Positions 25,915-34,930 of a stretch of DNA of 46,043 bases are shown here, in pieces; position 1 is the first letter of the stretch, and each line of letters begins with the position of its first letter. The position numbers and the translations under genes are program-made. The notes below the pieces were generated by a model. That model was not told where the DNA came from. It made no database searches and worked only from the letters and a program-made list of their open reading frames with translations. The stretch is from Chloracidobacterium sp. CP2_5A (lineage in GTDB: Bacteria > Acidobacteriota > Blastocatellia > Chloracidobacteriales > Chloracidobacteriaceae): contig NKPT01000026.1 of NCBI GenBank assembly GCA_002254845.1, positions 1 through 46,043 on the forward strand, given 5' to 3'.

Positions 25915-25943
25915 TTGACACTTTGCTTGACTGGCGCTAGCTT
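25915..25943 (+). promoter_or_regulatory. Candidate promoter of the hrcA heat-shock operon
   Basis: TTGACA (25915-25920), a 17-base spacer and TAGCTT (25938-25943) form a good sigma-70-type promoter about 37 bases before the hrcA ATG. A perfect AAAAGCTTTT palindrome follows at 25949-25958, near the expected transcription start. No CIRCE element is seen here, although HrcA normally acts through one. Confidence 0.5.
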
Positions 25944-25979
25944 CTCCTAAAAGCTTTTCTTCCAAAGAAACAACAGTTT

Positions 25980-27143
25980 ATGGGCAAGCGGCGACCGGCT
26001 CGGGGACTTGATGCACGTAGCCATGAGCTACTGCTGGGACTGGTGCGTCTGCACATCGCCACCGGCGAGCCGATTAGCTCGCGGACGCTTTCGAAGCAGT
26101 CGGGGCAAACGCTGAGCCCGGCCTCGATCCGCAACATCATGGCCGAGCTCGAAGAGCAGGGCTATGTCGCGCAGCCCCACGCCTCCGCGGGGCGAGTGCC
26201 GACGGATCGCGGCTACCGCTACTATGTGGATACCCTTGTCGCCGACTTCGAGGCGCGGCCTTCCCGCGCCGATGAAGAGGTTATCCAGCGCAGCCTGTTC
26301 TCGGACCCAACCGTGACCGGAGAGGACGTTCTTGCCCGGGCCTCGCACGTCCTCTCGAATCTCTCCTCCCACGTCGGGATTGTCTTGTCGCCGCCGCTTT
26401 CCCGCGACATCCTGCAGCATATCGAGTTTATTCGGCTCGAGGCGCGGCGCGTGCTGGTCGTGACCGTCTCGCGAACCGGGCTGGTGCGCAACTTCGTCGT
26501 TCGAATGGATGAAGACATTCCGCCCGGCGAGCTTGATCGGACGGCGAACTACATCATTGAAAACTTTGCCGGCCGCAGCCTGACGGACATTCGCGTCGAG
26601 CTGCTCAGGCGCATGTCGGAGGAGCAGCGCCTTTATGACCGACTGCTCAAGAACGCGCTGGTGCTCTGCAATCAGGATCTCAGCGCGAGCGTTCCTGAAA
26701 CCGACGTCTATGTGGATGGCGCGGCCAACATGCTCGACACGCCGGAATTCGCCGATACCGCCCGCATGCGCGCCATCTTTCGCATGTTTGAAGAAAAAGG
26801 CCGACTGGTGAAAATCCTCAACGCTTGCCTGTCGCAAAGCGAAACCGCTCGCGGGGTCGTGGTGCAGATTGGTATGGAACATCACGTGCCAGGGCTGCGG
26901 GATTGCGCCATTGTCACGGCACCTTACCATTACCGTCATGATTCGGTCGGAAGCCTCACGGTAGTAGGACCGACGCGGATGAAATACGGGCGCGTTATGC
27001 GGTTAGTTGGCTACATGGCCAGGATGTTCAACCAGCTCTTGGACGACACGACCAAGTCGCCTTTTCCGCCGGCGCTCGTGGGACAGCCCGGCGGCCCGAT
27101 CCAAGTCGTTAACTTGCAGGGCGGCTCCCTGCTTGGCAGCTGA
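25980..27143 (+). CDS. hrcA: Heat-inducible transcription repressor HrcA
   Basis: HrcA represses the groE and dnaK operons by binding CIRCE elements and is itself kept active by GroEL. The 387-residue protein begins with a winged helix: LDARSHELLLGLVRLHIATGEPISSRTL and LSPASIRNIMAELEEQGYVAQPHASAGRVPTDRGYRYYVDTL (about residues 10-85). The GAF-like dimer domain follows, and it ends with SLTVVGPTRMKYGRVMRLVGYMARMFNQLL, a family signature. It is the first gene of hrcA-grpE-dnaK-dnaJ, the order seen in many phyla. Length is near the usual 340-350 plus a short tail. Confidence 0.96.
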   Translation: MGKRRPARGLDARSHELLLGLVRLHIATGEPISSRTLSKQSGQTLSPASIRNIMAELEEQGYVAQPHASAGRVPTDRGYRYYVDTLVADFEARPSRADEEVIQRSLFSDPTVTGEDVLARASHVLSNLSSHVGIVLSPPLSRDILQHIEFIRLEARRVLVVTVSRTGLVRNFVVRMDEDIPPGELDRTANYIIENFAGRSLTDIRVELLRRMSEEQRLYDRLLKNALVLCNQDLSASVPETDVYVDGAANMLDTPEFADTARMRAIFRMFEEKGRLVKILNACLSQSETARGVVVQIGMEHHVPGLRDCAIVTAPYHYRHDSVGSLTVVGPTRMKYGRVMRLVGYMARMFNQLLDDTTKSPFPPALVGQPGGPIQVVNLQGGSLLGS

Positions 27144-27303
27144 CCTCCAAGCGAGGCGCGGAACGCGGCACAAGATGGAGCGCTAAGGCGGCTGATGATC
27201 CGACTCGCGTTGTGTTTGGCTGGCGGCGCGATGGCGACGAATGGGCATCGCGCTTTTGTGACAAGCCGCCTTGGCAGGGAACGCTCAAAGGAGGACCGCA
27301 ACG

Positions 27304-28218
27304 GTGAATACGCCTGTCGGCAACGTTTTGCCAAAGTTTGACATCGCGCCCCCGCCGACCGAGATTGAGCTGCCTGACGCGGGAGGCATCTTGACCGACA
27401 GCGCCGAGGAAACGCCTTCCACAGCGCGGGGTCCGGCGGTCAGCGCCGCGCCATCGGCTCCAGCCGAAGCGGAGCCGCCGGCCACCGCGCCCCCGCCCTG
27501 CGAGCCTGCCCAGGAGCTGAGGGGCGGCGCCAAAGCCGAGTCGGCCCTGACCGACACTCCAGCCGCGGCGACGGCGGAAGGGGGCAGCCCGCCTGTCGCG
27601 GGAGCGCCTGCGGAAGCGTCGACGAGCGGGCGCCAGGCTTTCTCCGAAGACGAGACGATCAAGCTCCTCATGGACTTGGCAAGCTTGCAGGAAGACCTTG
27701 AGCGCGCCCGCGAGCAAACCAATTCGGCGCGGCGGCATGTCGAAATCGTGCAGGAGCAGCTTGCGAAAACGACGGTCGAGAAGGCGACGCTCCAGGAGCA
27801 GCTTCAGCGCCTTATGGCGGAGTTTGACAACTATCGCAAGCGCGTCGAGCGGGAAAAAGCCGAAGCCATTGAGCGCGGCAAGCAGACGGTCATCCTGAAC
27901 CTGCTAGAAACGCTCGACAACCTTGATCGGGCGCTGGCGACCGGACGCGCCGAAGGCGGCAGCCTGACGGACTTTCTAGCAGGCGTTGAACTCATCCAGC
28001 GTCAGCTTGCGGACGGACTTTCCAGCATTGGGGTCAAGCCGATTCCGGCGGTCGGCGAAGCCTTTGACCCGATGGTTCACGAAGCGATTGCCACGGACGA
28101 GACAGACGAGTACAAACCCAATACAGTACTCGCGGAACTCAAGCGCGGCTATAAGCTTGGCGACCGGCTCCTGCGCCCGTCCATGGTGCGCGTGGCTGTC
28201 CGCCCGGCATCCACTTGA
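27304..28218 (+). CDS. grpE: Nucleotide exchange factor GrpE
   Basis: GrpE releases ADP from DnaK. GTG 27304 is chosen because AAAGGAGG lies nine bases upstream; a TTG 11 codons earlier is less likely. Of 304 residues, the first 115 or so are a low-complexity Ala/Pro/Glu extension, much longer than the usual acidic tail. The canonical dimerising coiled coil (LQEQLQRLMAEFDNYRKRVEREKAE) and the beta-wing (GEAFDPMVHEAIATDETDEYKPNTVLAELKRGYKLGDRLLRPSMVRVA) follow. The gene lies between hrcA and dnaK. The long extension may interact with membranes or partners; that is inference. Confidence 0.95.
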   Translation: MNTPVGNVLPKFDIAPPPTEIELPDAGGILTDSAEETPSTARGPAVSAAPSAPAEAEPPATAPPPCEPAQELRGGAKAESALTDTPAAATAEGGSPPVAGAPAEASTSGRQAFSEDETIKLLMDLASLQEDLERAREQTNSARRHVEIVQEQLAKTTVEKATLQEQLQRLMAEFDNYRKRVEREKAEAIERGKQTVILNLLETLDNLDRALATGRAEGGSLTDFLAGVELIQRQLADGLSSIGVKPIPAVGEAFDPMVHEAIATDETDEYKPNTVLAELKRGYKLGDRLLRPSMVRVAVRPAST

Positions 28219-28291
28219 TCGCTCGCGCGCGGCCTGATGGGCTTCGAGCGAGCTAACTGACACGGGCGCGCTTAGAGCTATTTTCCTGAAC

Positions 28292-28311
28292 GCATGTCTA
28301 GCGAGACATGC
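28292..28311. promoter_or_regulatory. Perfect 8-base inverted repeat in the dnaK leader
   Basis: GCATGTCT-AGCG-AGACATGC lies 14 bases before the dnaK ATG at 28326. It may be an operator of 20 bases or an RNA hairpin with a four-base loop near the ribosome site. No Shine-Dalgarno is visible beyond it. It is not a CIRCE element. Confidence 0.5.
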
Positions 28312-28325
28312 CATGGACACCTGTC

Positions 28326-30188
28326 ATGGGCAAAGTTATCGGCATAGACCTCGGCACGACTAACTGCTGCGTCGCCGTCATGGAAGGCGGCACAACGCAG
28401 ATCATTCCCAACAAAGAGGGCGGGCGCACCACGCCATCGGTTGTCGGTTTCACCGACAAGGGCGAGCGTCTGGTTGGGCAGATTGCGCGCCGGCAGGCCA
28501 TTACCAACGCCGCTAACACCATCTATGCCGTCAAGCGGCTCATCGGTCGCAAGTTCAATTCGCCGGAGGTGCAGCGGGCGCGCGAGACCTGCCCGTATGA
28601 GATTTGCGAATCCTCCAACGGCGACGCTTGGGTGCGGGCGCAGGGCCGCGCCTACAGCCCGCCGGAGGTTTCGGCCATCATTTTGCAGCGACTGAAGGCT
28701 TCCGCTGAAGATTTCCTTGGCGAGCCGGTCGAGGAAGCGATCATCACGGTTCCGGCCTACTTTGACGACTTTCAGCGTCAGGCCACCAAGGACGCGGGCA
28801 AGATCGCCGGTCTCAACGTCCAGCGCATCATCAACGAGCCGACGGCGGCGGCGCTGGCCTACGGATCGGGGCGGCGGGAATCCGAGCGCATTGCGGTTTA
28901 TGACTTAGGCGGGGGCACGTTCGACGTATCCGTTCTGGAGATGAATGACGGCGTCTTTGAAGTGCTCTCGACCTGCGGCGATTCGTTCCTCGGCGGCGAA
29001 GACTTCGACCAGCGCATCATCGATTGGCTGATTCAGGAGTTTATGCGCGAGTCAGGCATTGACCTGCGCGCCGACCGGCTGGCGCTCCAGCGACTGAAGG
29101 AAGCGGCCGAGCGCGCCAAGTGCGAGCTGTCCTCGACGATGGAAGCCAACATCAACCTGCCCTTCATCGCCGCCGACCCGGCGACCGGTCCCAAGCACCT
29201 CAACCTCAACCTCGCCCGCGCCAAGTTCGAGGAGCTGGTCAAGGACCTTGTCGAGCGCACCGTCGAGCCGTGCCAAAAAGCTCTCTGGGACGCGCGGCTC
29301 AAGCCCGAAGACATTGACCAAGTGCTGCTGGTCGGCGGGCAAACGCGCTCGCCGATTATTCACGAGTGCGTCAGGAAGATTTTCGGGCGCGAGCCGAACG
29401 CGAGCATCAATCCCGACGAAGTTGTGGCCATCGGGGCCTCCATTCAGGGCGGCGTTTTCACCGGACAGGTCAAGGATCTCGTCCTGCTTGACGTCATTCC
29501 GCTCTCGCTGGGCATTGAGGTTCGCGGCGGGCTTTTCCAAAAAATCGTCGAGCGCAATGCCACGATTCCAGTGCGCAAGGCGCTGACGTTCACGACTGTC
29601 GTGGACAACCAGGCCAGCGTCGAGGTTCATGTGTTGCAGGGCGAGCGCGAGATTGCCAAGGGCAACCGCTCGCTCGGCAAATTCGAGTTGATTGGCATTC
29701 CTCAGGCCCCCCGCGGTGTGCCGCAAATCGAGGTCTCCTTCGAGATTGACGCCGACGGCATTGTGCAGGTGTCGGCGCGCGACAAGTCCACCGGGCTCGA
29801 GCAAAACATGCGCGTCACGCCGTCTTCCGGGCTGTCGCCGGGCGAGATTGCCAACCTCATCGCTGAAGCTCAGCGCAACGCCGAAAGCGATCGCCAGATG
29901 AAAGAGCTGTTGCTGATGCAAAGCCGACTGGATGGGCTGCTGCAGAACACCCAGCGCTCCTTTGGCGAATTCGGCTGGATGCTGGCCGCCGAGGAGCAAG
30001 AGCTGGTGCGCGAGACGCTGACCGGGGCTAAGGAAGTGTTGAGCATTCAGGACCCGGCGGTGGTCAAGCAATGGCTTGACGCGCTCGAAAACGCCGCTCA
30101 AATCATCACCAATGCCATGTTCAATGCGCCGGCGGGGGATCAGCCTCCGCCATCCGAAACCGGCGGCGTGAAGATGTTGACGGAATGA
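28326..30188 (+). CDS. dnaK: Chaperone DnaK (Hsp70)
   Basis: DnaK is the central ATP-driven chaperone. I place the start at ATG 28326 ([15 protein letters not shown]), not at the in-frame ATG 28308 that lies inside the inverted repeat. The 620-residue protein has the nucleotide-binding domain with phosphate 1 ([15 protein letters not shown]), [36 protein letters not shown] and the [15 protein letters not shown] segments. The substrate-binding domain and C-terminal lid follow, with no EEVD-like tail. Cys in TTNCC where most bacteria have Ser or Thr is a small variation. It follows grpE by 107 bases and precedes dnaJ by 122. Confidence 0.97.
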   Translation: MGKVIGIDLGTTNCCVAVMEGGTTQIIPNKEGGRTTPSVVGFTDKGERLVGQIARRQAITNAANTIYAVKRLIGRKFNSPEVQRARETCPYEICESSNGDAWVRAQGRAYSPPEVSAIILQRLKASAEDFLGEPVEEAIITVPAYFDDFQRQATKDAGKIAGLNVQRIINEPTAAALAYGSGRRESERIAVYDLGGGTFDVSVLEMNDGVFEVLSTCGDSFLGGEDFDQRIIDWLIQEFMRESGIDLRADRLALQRLKEAAERAKCELSSTMEANINLPFIAADPATGPKHLNLNLARAKFEELVKDLVERTVEPCQKALWDARLKPEDIDQVLLVGGQTRSPIIHECVRKIFGREPNASINPDEVVAIGASIQGGVFTGQVKDLVLLDVIPLSLGIEVRGGLFQKIVERNATIPVRKALTFTTVVDNQASVEVHVLQGEREIAKGNRSLGKFELIGIPQAPRGVPQIEVSFEIDADGIVQVSARDKSTGLEQNMRVTPSSGLSPGEIANLIAEAQRNAESDRQMKELLLMQSRLDGLLQNTQRSFGEFGWMLAAEEQELVRETLTGAKEVLSIQDPAVVKQWLDALENAAQIITNAMFNAPAGDQPPPSETGGVKMLTE

Positions 30189-30310
30189 CCGTCGTCGGCA
30201 ATGGTAAGTCAAGCTTGAGGCGCGGATTGCCGATCGCCTGGCGGCGGGGGGCGTAAGCCTTCGGCCGCGCGGCAGGCGGCGACTTGGTCAGGCTTCGGAA
30301 GGATGACGAC

Positions 30311-31459
30311 ATGGCAGCAACCAAGCGGGATTACTACGAGGTGTTGGGCGTTGCCCGCAACGCGACCGAGACCGACATCAAAAAAGCTTACCGTCGCCTC
30401 GCCATGAAGTATCACCCGGACAAAAATCCGGGTGACGCCGCCGCGGAAGAGAAGTTTAAGGAAGCGGCGGAAGCGTATGCCGTTTTGTCGGATGCCGAGC
30501 AGCGCGCCCGATACGATCGCTTTGGTCACGCCGGCGTCGGCGCCGCGGCGGCCGGCGGGTTTGGCGGCGGCTTTGCCGGATTCCAGAATTTTGAAGATAT
30601 TCTGGGCGACATCTTTGGCTTTGGCTTTGGCGGGGCTGGCGGCGGACGCCGCAACAGCCAGGTCCAGCGCGGGGCCGACTTGCGCTATGACCTGGAACTC
30701 ACCCTGGAGGAAGCCGCTAAAGGCGTGACCACGCAGATTCGCGTGCCGCGGCTAGAGACCTGCGACGACTGTGGCGGAAGCGGCGCCGCGCCGGGAAGCG
30801 CGCCGGAGATCTGCGCGGCTTGCGGAGGGGCGGGGCAAGTTCGCTATCAGCAGGGTTTCTTCAGCGTGACGCGCACCTGTCCCCAGTGCCGCGGCGTCGG
30901 ACGCATCATCAAAGACATCTGCCACGCCTGCCGTGGCGAGGGCCGCGTCCGGCGCGAGAAGAAAATCGAGCTCAAGGTTCCGGCCGGCATTGACGATGGC
31001 ATGCGCCTGCGCGTTGCGGGCGAAGGCGAGTCCGGCCTTGGCGGCGGCCCGCCGGGCGACTTGCAAGTGGTTATTCACATTCGCGAGCACGAGATTTTCG
31101 AGCGACAGGACAACAATCTGCTGTGCCAAGTCTCGGTTGACTTTGCCGAAGCCGCGCTTGGCGCTGAAATTGAAGTGCCGCTCCTGGAAGGCCAAGCCAG
31201 CTTGAAAATTCCTGAAGGCACGCAAACCGGCGCGACATTTCGCCTGCGCGGCAAGGGGATCACTTCGCTTTCCGGCGAAACGGGCGACTTGTTTGTGATC
31301 ATTAACGTCGTGACGCCGACGAGCCTCACGCCGGAACAGCGTCGGCTGCTGGAGGAATTCGCGGCGCTCAGCCCCAAGGGCAACCGCCGCAAGGGCGCGC
31401 GCAAAAGCGAGGACAAAAGCTTTTTTGACCGCGTGAAAGACACGATCTTCGGCAGCTAA
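30311..31459 (+). CDS. dnaJ: Chaperone DnaJ (Hsp40)
   Basis: DnaJ delivers clients to DnaK and stimulates ATP hydrolysis. The start is ATG 30311, with GGAAGGATG upstream; a further upstream in-frame start adds only nine residues. The 382-residue protein has a J domain ([23 protein letters not shown], with HPD in [11 protein letters not shown]), a Gly/Phe-rich linker, four CxxCxGxG-type zinc motifs ([32 protein letters not shown]) and the C-terminal client-binding domain. It is a full type I DnaJ and ends the heat-shock operon, converging on the response regulator gene. Confidence 0.97.
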   Translation: MAATKRDYYEVLGVARNATETDIKKAYRRLAMKYHPDKNPGDAAAEEKFKEAAEAYAVLSDAEQRARYDRFGHAGVGAAAAGGFGGGFAGFQNFEDILGDIFGFGFGGAGGGRRNSQVQRGADLRYDLELTLEEAAKGVTTQIRVPRLETCDDCGGSGAAPGSAPEICAACGGAGQVRYQQGFFSVTRTCPQCRGVGRIIKDICHACRGEGRVRREKKIELKVPAGIDDGMRLRVAGEGESGLGGGPPGDLQVVIHIREHEIFERQDNNLLCQVSVDFAEAALGAEIEVPLLEGQASLKIPEGTQTGATFRLRGKGITSLSGETGDLFVIINVVTPTSLTPEQRRLLEEFAALSPKGNRRKGARKSEDKSFFDRVKDTIFGS

Positions 31460-31505
31460 CGACCGCGATCGGCCTCTCCAACAGGGGCTTGCCGGCGCGA
31501 CAAAG

Positions 31506-31877
31506 CTACCGGCTCGCTATCCGCTCGCGAAGCAGGTTGCGTAACTGCCCTAAATTGAATGGCTTAGGCATAACCGTCACATTGGGGCGCTCCTGCAGTT
31601 GAGCGAGCCGGGCTTCGTCCTGGAGGGCCGTAATGAGCACAACCGGCAGGTCCGGCTGCTCGGCATGGATATGGCTGATGAGTTCCTCGCCGTCCATGCG
31701 CGGCATAAACAAATCCGTAATAAGGCACTGAATCACATCTCGATGCCTTCCATACACCTCAAGCGCCTCAACGCCGTCCTCAGCGGTGAGCGTCGTGTAT
31801 TCCAGGCTGAGAATCGAAACCAGCAGGTCGCGAATGTATGACTCATCATCCACAATCAAAATCGCGCGGGGTGACAT
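31506..31877 (-). CDS. Single-domain response regulator (CheY-like)
   Basis: The 123-residue protein is only a receiver domain. The acidic pair is Asp10/Asp11 (ILIVDDESYIRDLL), the phosphoacceptor is Asp55 (CLITDLFMPRMDG), the switch Thr is Thr83 (VVLITAL) and the conserved Lys is Lys105 (VMPKPFNL). With no output domain it must act by protein-protein contact. The cognate kinase is not in the window; the decayed propeller-type sensor at 33945-34850 is a possible but unproven former partner. It is divergent from the LysR gene across 266 bases. Confidence 0.94.
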   Translation of the reverse strand: MSPRAILIVDDESYIRDLLVSILSLEYTTLTAEDGVEALEVYGRHRDVIQCLITDLFMPRMDGEELISHIHAEQPDLPVVLITALQDEARLAQLQERPNVTVMPKPFNLGQLRNLLRERIASR

Positions 31878-32143
31878 AGCGTGCTAAACGAGAGGACGCG
31901 ACAAAGTGTGCCAGCGCGCTCCGGACCTCGCCAGAGACTTGAGTTCGGGGCGCTTTTCAAGCATGTCCAGCGGCAGACGGGGAAGGTCAAGCTAGTCGGC
32001 GATGACGCGGCGCTGCAATTTTTTACCCAACGGATAGAAAGAATCGCATAGCTAACGGCACGCTGTCCACCTGCGAACGGCATGCACAGTGGCCGCGCGG
32101 GGCGCAAGCCAGCGCCTGAATCTCGACAGAGACGTCACCAGCC
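31878..32143. promoter_or_regulatory. Divergent gap between response regulator and LysR genes
   Basis: The only feature noted is a CTTGA...TCAAG pair at 31938-31942 and 31957-31961, which is weak. On the minus strand one frame just upstream of the response regulator reads like a coding tail (LDMLEKRPELKSLARSG) bounded by stops, possibly a remnant. No convincing promoter was seen. Confidence 0.3.
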
Positions 32144-33037
32144 GTGGACTTGGCCCATCTCGAAGTCTTCACAGCCGTCGTTGAGGAACAGCATTTCTCC
32201 CGCGCGGCGGCGCGCTTGGCGCGCACGCAGGCGGCGGTCAGCCAAACCATCAAGAAGCTTGAAAGCGATCTTGGCGTCGCGCTGCTCGACCGCAATTCGA
32301 AGGGCGTTATCACGACTGAAGCCGGGCGGCTGCTGTATGACTACGCCCGGCGATTGCTTGATTTACGCGACGAGGCGGCCCAGGCGCTCCGCCGACTTGA
32401 CGAGCTAACCGCCGGGCGGCTGGTCATTGGGGCGAATGAGCAAACCGTGACCTACATTTTGCCCTGGCTGGAGCGATTTATTCGGACTCATCCAGCCGTG
32501 CGCGTCGAGGTCAAGCGGTGTCGCGCCAGCGATGTTTCGTCTGAGCTTCTGCGACATGGCGTCGAGTTGGGCGTGATCAGCTTCGCGCCGCCGGAGGCGG
32601 GCTTGCGCGCGCTGACCGTCGCCACGGATGCAGTAGCGCTCGTGACCGCGCCCGATCATCCGCTGGCCAAGCGGCAGTCGGTTTCCATCCGCGAGCTTGG
32701 CCAGGAAGTCTTTATCGCGCACAACATCGTGTCGCGGTATCGGCTTCAGGTCGTCGAGGCCTTCGCCCGCCACCGAACGCCGCTGCGGATCGCGGTCGAG
32801 CTGCCGTCCATTGAGGCCATCAAGCGCATGGTCGAGGCCGGCGTCGGCGTCAGCGCGCTGCCCCGCTTGTGCGTCGCGGCCGAAGTGGAGCGCGGACAAC
32901 TGGCGGCCATTCCCGTCCGCGAGATGCGCTTGGCGCGAAAGCTACGCGTCGTCTACCGGGCGCAATCGCCGCTGTCGCGGGCGGCCCAGGCCTTTGTGGA
33001 CTTGGCGCGGGCGGCTAAGGATATGAAGGCGGACTAG
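32144..33037 (+). CDS. LysR-family transcriptional regulator
   Basis: The GTG-started 297-residue protein has the N-terminal winged helix-turn-helix (MDLAHLEVFTAVVEEQHFSRAAARLARTQAAVSQTIKKLESDLG), then the periplasmic-binding-like co-inducer domain (GRLVIGANEQTVTYILPWLERFI, VTAPDHPLAKRQSVSIRELG, EAIKRMVEAGVGVSALP). It resembles the CbbR/CysL-like group. LysR proteins usually control a divergently transcribed gene: here that is the response regulator, across a 266-base gap with no clear LysR box. Its stop codon shares the bases CTAG with the stop of the convergent ABC ATPase gene. Confidence 0.93.
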   Translation: MDLAHLEVFTAVVEEQHFSRAAARLARTQAAVSQTIKKLESDLGVALLDRNSKGVITTEAGRLLYDYARRLLDLRDEAAQALRRLDELTAGRLVIGANEQTVTYILPWLERFIRTHPAVRVEVKRCRASDVSSELLRHGVELGVISFAPPEAGLRALTVATDAVALVTAPDHPLAKRQSVSIRELGQEVFIAHNIVSRYRLQVVEAFARHRTPLRIAVELPSIEAIKRMVEAGVGVSALPRLCVAAEVERGQLAAIPVREMRLARKLRVVYRAQSPLSRAAQAFVDLARAAKDMKAD

Positions 33038-33732
33038 CCCGGCGGAAACGGCTCGATGGAAACCTTGGGGTTGTCGAGAACAACCCGTCCGTCGCGCAGC
33101 GTAATGGCTCGGTCGGCGGTTCGGGCCAGCTCCTCGTTGTGCGTGACCATCACCAAAGTCGTCCCGGTCTCGCGGTTGAGCCGGCGCAGCAACTCGAAGA
33201 CGCGCAGGCCGTTGGCATAGTCAAGGTTTCCCGTCGGCTCGTCCGCTAGCAGGATCGGCGGCTCGTTGGCGAAGGCGCGAGCAATGGCCACACGCTGCTG
33301 CTCGCCGCCTGAAAGCTGCGCCGGGTAATGATGCGCCCGCTCGCTCAGGCCGACAGATTCCAGTAACGCCTTCGCCCGCTTTTTGGCGTCCCGGCGGCCG
33401 GTGATTTCCATGGGAATTTGAACGTTCTCCACAGCGGTGGCTGTCGGCACGAGATGAAAGGCTTGAAAAACAAACCCGATGTTTCGGCTTCGAAAAGCCG
33501 CGAGCGCGTCCTCGCCAAGGCGCGTGATGGCAGTGCCTGCCAGAATGACTTCGCCGGTCGTTGGCGTGTCGAGTCCGGCCATGAGTCCGAGCAAGGTTGA
33601 TTTGCCGCTGCCTGACGGGCCGAGGATGGCCGCAAACTGGCCGGCTGGAATGACGAGATCGAGCGGATGGAGAATGGTCAACTGATTCCGTCCGCTGTTC
33701 ACTTGCTTTGAAAGCTGTTTCAGTTCAATCAT
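33034..33732 (-). CDS. ABC transporter ATP-binding protein (LolD/MacB type)
   Basis: The 232-residue ATPase has Walker [10 protein letters not shown] (residues 38-46), the Q-loop [18 protein letters not shown], signature [14 protein letters not shown] and Walker [13 protein letters not shown], with the switch His in VMVTHNEE. The GNLD ending and the [12 protein letters not shown] segment fit the LolD/MacB/FtsE group that works with FtsX-like permeases in lipoprotein export or mechanotransmission. ATG 33732 ([11 protein letters not shown]) matches family starts; ATG 33765 adds 11 residues. No permease is adjacent: the upstream side is the decayed propeller gene. Its stop overlaps that of lysR. 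Confidence 0.9.
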   Translation of the reverse strand: MIELKQLSKQVNSGRNQLTILHPLDLVIPAGQFAAILGPSGSGKSTLLGLMAGLDTPTTGEVILAGTAITRLGEDALAAFRSRNIGFVFQAFHLVPTATAVENVQIPMEITGRRDAKKRAKALLESVGLSERAHHYPAQLSGGEQQRVAIARAFANEPPILLADEPTGNLDYANGLRVFELLRRLNRETGTTLVMVTHNEELARTADRAITLRDGRVVLDNPKVSIEPFPPG

Positions 33733-33944
33733 TCGCAAACGCTTACCCGGAAGGCTGAACGCCATCGGACATCTTGGTCGCGCCCGCCCCTGGATGTCGG
33801 CGCGCAGTTTCGCGCGCCAACGGCCGGTTTGCCAGCGATTCAGCCGTCTGAGCCTGACAGCGCCTCAGGAGTTAACGCCGCCGGATGAAACGACGCTGCC
33901 TCGACATCCGCCGCCTCACGTCGCCTCAGGTTGCGCCTTGTTAG

Positions 33945-34850
33945 CGCCGGCGCCCTTGGTCGTCCAGCGCCCTATGGCTGCTGGCGGTTGGGGGCTGGCT
34001 AGCCGGGGCGGCTTTTCCGTCCTGACGCAGCCTGGGCGAAACTCGCGCGCCGCTCCAGTTCAAAACGCTCTCCATCGAGCAGGGGCTTTCCCAAAGCGCG
34101 GCGACCTGCTTTCTACAAGATCGCGCCGGGTTCCTTTGGTTCGGGACGGCAATGGTCTCCTCCGCTACGACGGCTACGGCTTCAAGGCTTTCCGACGCGA
34201 GGAGCGTCAGCCCGACAGCCTGAACGGAAACCTGGCGTACGCCCTGCGCGAAGCTCGCGCCGGCGCGCTTGGCGAAGGCGAGGCGCGCGCCCTTTGCATT
34301 GGGCGCGACGGCGCGCTCTAGGTCGGGACGCGCGGCGGGCTGCGCCGAATTCACGAAGACCGGCGCGGGCGCTGCCTCGCCCATTACACGACGCGCCCTG
34401 GTCTCGTCAACAACATCATTTACGCGATACTGGAAGACGACGAAGGGCGTCTCTGGCTCAGCGCCAATCGCGGGCTGTCGCGCTTTTCCCTGGACGCCGA
34501 GCCTTTCGCAACTTCGACGCTCAAGATGGTCTCCAGAGCGACGAATTTGACTCCAACTTTTTAACTCCAACGCCGGTTTCAAGACCTTGACGGGCGAGAT
34601 GCTTTTTGGCGGCATTGCCGGCTATACGGCCTTTCATCCGGCAAAAGGTCGCTTCTGGCAGGTCATCAACGCCCGCTTACGAAGCGTCCCGCCGCCGCTG
34701 TCGGACCTCGTGGACTGCCTGCTGCACAAGGACCTGTGCGGCTTCGACCGGCGCTGGAGCGCGCCGCGACCTTTTCCTTCGCGCCTGAACGCAACGGAAC
34801 GGGGCGGTCGGACGAAAGCCGCGAAACCTCCGAAACGCCCGCTTGGCTAG
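33945..34850 (+). pseudogene. Decayed two-component-regulator propeller sensor protein
   Basis: Pieces of one protein lie in three frames. A signal-like stretch (LWLLAVGGWLAGAAFPS) meets an in-frame TGA at 34023, after which the same frame gives QFKTLSIEQGLSQSAATCF and AGFLWFGT, the propeller repeat of hybrid sensor kinases. A shift leads to GLLRYDGYGFKAFRREE, then TAG 34319, then VGTRGGLRRIHEDRRG and AILEDDEGRLWLSANRGLSRF. Another shift gives AFRNFDAQDGLQSDEFDSNF, and a last one gives GEMLFGGIAGYTAFHP, then GFDRRWS. At least three frameshifts and two stops make it non-functional. The Y_Y_Y and kinase parts appear deleted. Family members sense carbohydrates or other cues. Confidence 0.78.
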
Positions 34851-34930
34851 CGTCCGGCGAAGATTTCGTTGGCGAGCGGTAAACCTGAGCTAATATTGCG
34901 CCAGGGCGAGCCAAATGCCTGACCAGCTGC

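Noticed and set aside
27178-27186. GAGCGCTAA, one mismatch from a CIRCE right half
   Set aside because: No matching left half nine bases upstream, so it is not a CIRCE element.
31856-32107. Minus-strand open frame between response regulator and LysR genes
   Set aside because: Overlaps the regulator start, has no known motif and unusual Cys/Pro/Arg content.
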